A stretch of 5,505 nucleotides of DNA from Acidobacteriaceae bacterium (lineage in GTDB: Bacteria > Acidobacteriota > Terriglobia > Terriglobales > Acidobacteriaceae): NCBI GenBank assembly GCA_025462785.1, contig JAOAPG010000329.1, forward strand, positions 1 through 5,505, given 5' to 3'. This document shows, piece by piece, positions 5,457 to 5,505 of the stretch. Each line of letters opens with the position of its first letter. Within the stretch, counting starts at the first letter, position 1. The notes under the pieces were generated by a model, which saw only the letters and a list, made by a program, of their open reading frames with translations, made no database searches and was not told the DNA's origin. The position numbers and the translations under genes are program-made.

Positions 5457-5505
5457 ATGAAACTTTCAGTGCTCGATCAATCACCGGTTTCAGCTGGTTC
5501 GACTC
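5457..5505 (+). CDS. LLM-class flavin-dependent oxidoreductase (N-terminal fragment, cut by window end)
   Basis: Only the first 16 codons are present, reading MKLSVLDQSPVSAGST. This N-terminus is highly characteristic of bacterial luciferase-like (LLM-class) flavin oxidoreductases annotated as 'MsnO8 family' or alkanal-monooxygenase-like proteins, which typically begin M-KLSVLDQSP-x-x-x-G-x-T. These are FMN-dependent enzymes with a TIM-barrel fold; their substrates are usually unknown. The start is supported by AAGG at 5447-5450 with 6-base spacing, and an in-frame TAA at 5442-5444 excludes an upstream extension. The catalytic region lies outside the window, so the assignment rests on the N-terminal motif alone. 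Confidence 0.8.
   Translation, partial: MKLSVLDQSPVSAGST

Noticed and set aside
1..5505. A hidden defence, CRISPR or mobile system
   Set aside because: No spaced repeats, transposase, integrase, inverted-repeat ends, tRNA or toxin-antitoxin-like pair is visible; all sizeable coding space is explained by recognisable families.

Overview
The window looks like an ordinary chromosomal stretch from an Acidobacteriota bacterium, probably of the Terriglobia ('Candidatus Koribacter'/Acidobacteriaceae) type. This rests on remembered resemblance, not a search. The secreted M48 peptidase has the 'IDAIGNRNIG…NWYS.EKQIAMGK' N-terminal block and PTL[RK]R tail that I associate with that group. The IscU-like protein has the 'GC…IACGS' plus 'HASHLA' form, and the heme gene is a coproheme decarboxylase (ChdC/HemQ). 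GC content is moderate (about 50%) and coding density is high. No mobile element, CRISPR array, rRNA or tRNA is visible.

Layout from left to right: (1) 1-160 is mostly non-coding, perhaps with the last codons of an upstream gene. (2) 161-1255 (+) is a secreted M48 zinc metallopeptidase. It converges, with a 31-base gap, on a minus-strand pair (2545 to 1287): a signal-less BtuF-type metal/corrinoid-binding protein and a MutT/NudG-type Nudix hydrolase, joined by a 4-base ATGA stop/start overlap. (3) Divergent from that pair, 60 bases away, is a short IscU/NifU-type Fe-S scaffold at 2606-2971 (+). (4) It converges, 20 bases apart, on a three-gene minus-strand operon running 5250 to 2992: coproheme decarboxylase, then a MobA/MocA-type nucleotidyltransferase (ATGA overlap), then a HAD-IB-type phosphatase (16-base gap if its GTG start is used). 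(5) Divergent from chdC, across about 206 bases, is the first codon stretch of an LLM-class flavin-dependent oxidoreductase, cut off by the window end.

The genes are mainly housekeeping: heme synthesis by the coproporphyrin-dependent route, Fe-S assembly, nucleotide-pool sanitation, envelope proteolysis and cofactor-type nucleotidyl transfer. I see no evidence of an undescribed multi-gene system. The most interesting points are at residue level: an IscU-type scaffold that lacks the third (sulfur-acceptor) cysteine but has an extra cysteine in another place, a cytoplasmic-looking BtuF-fold protein with a Cx3Cx3CP motif, and a chdC-nucleotidyltransferase-HAD operon whose functional logic is not obvious.
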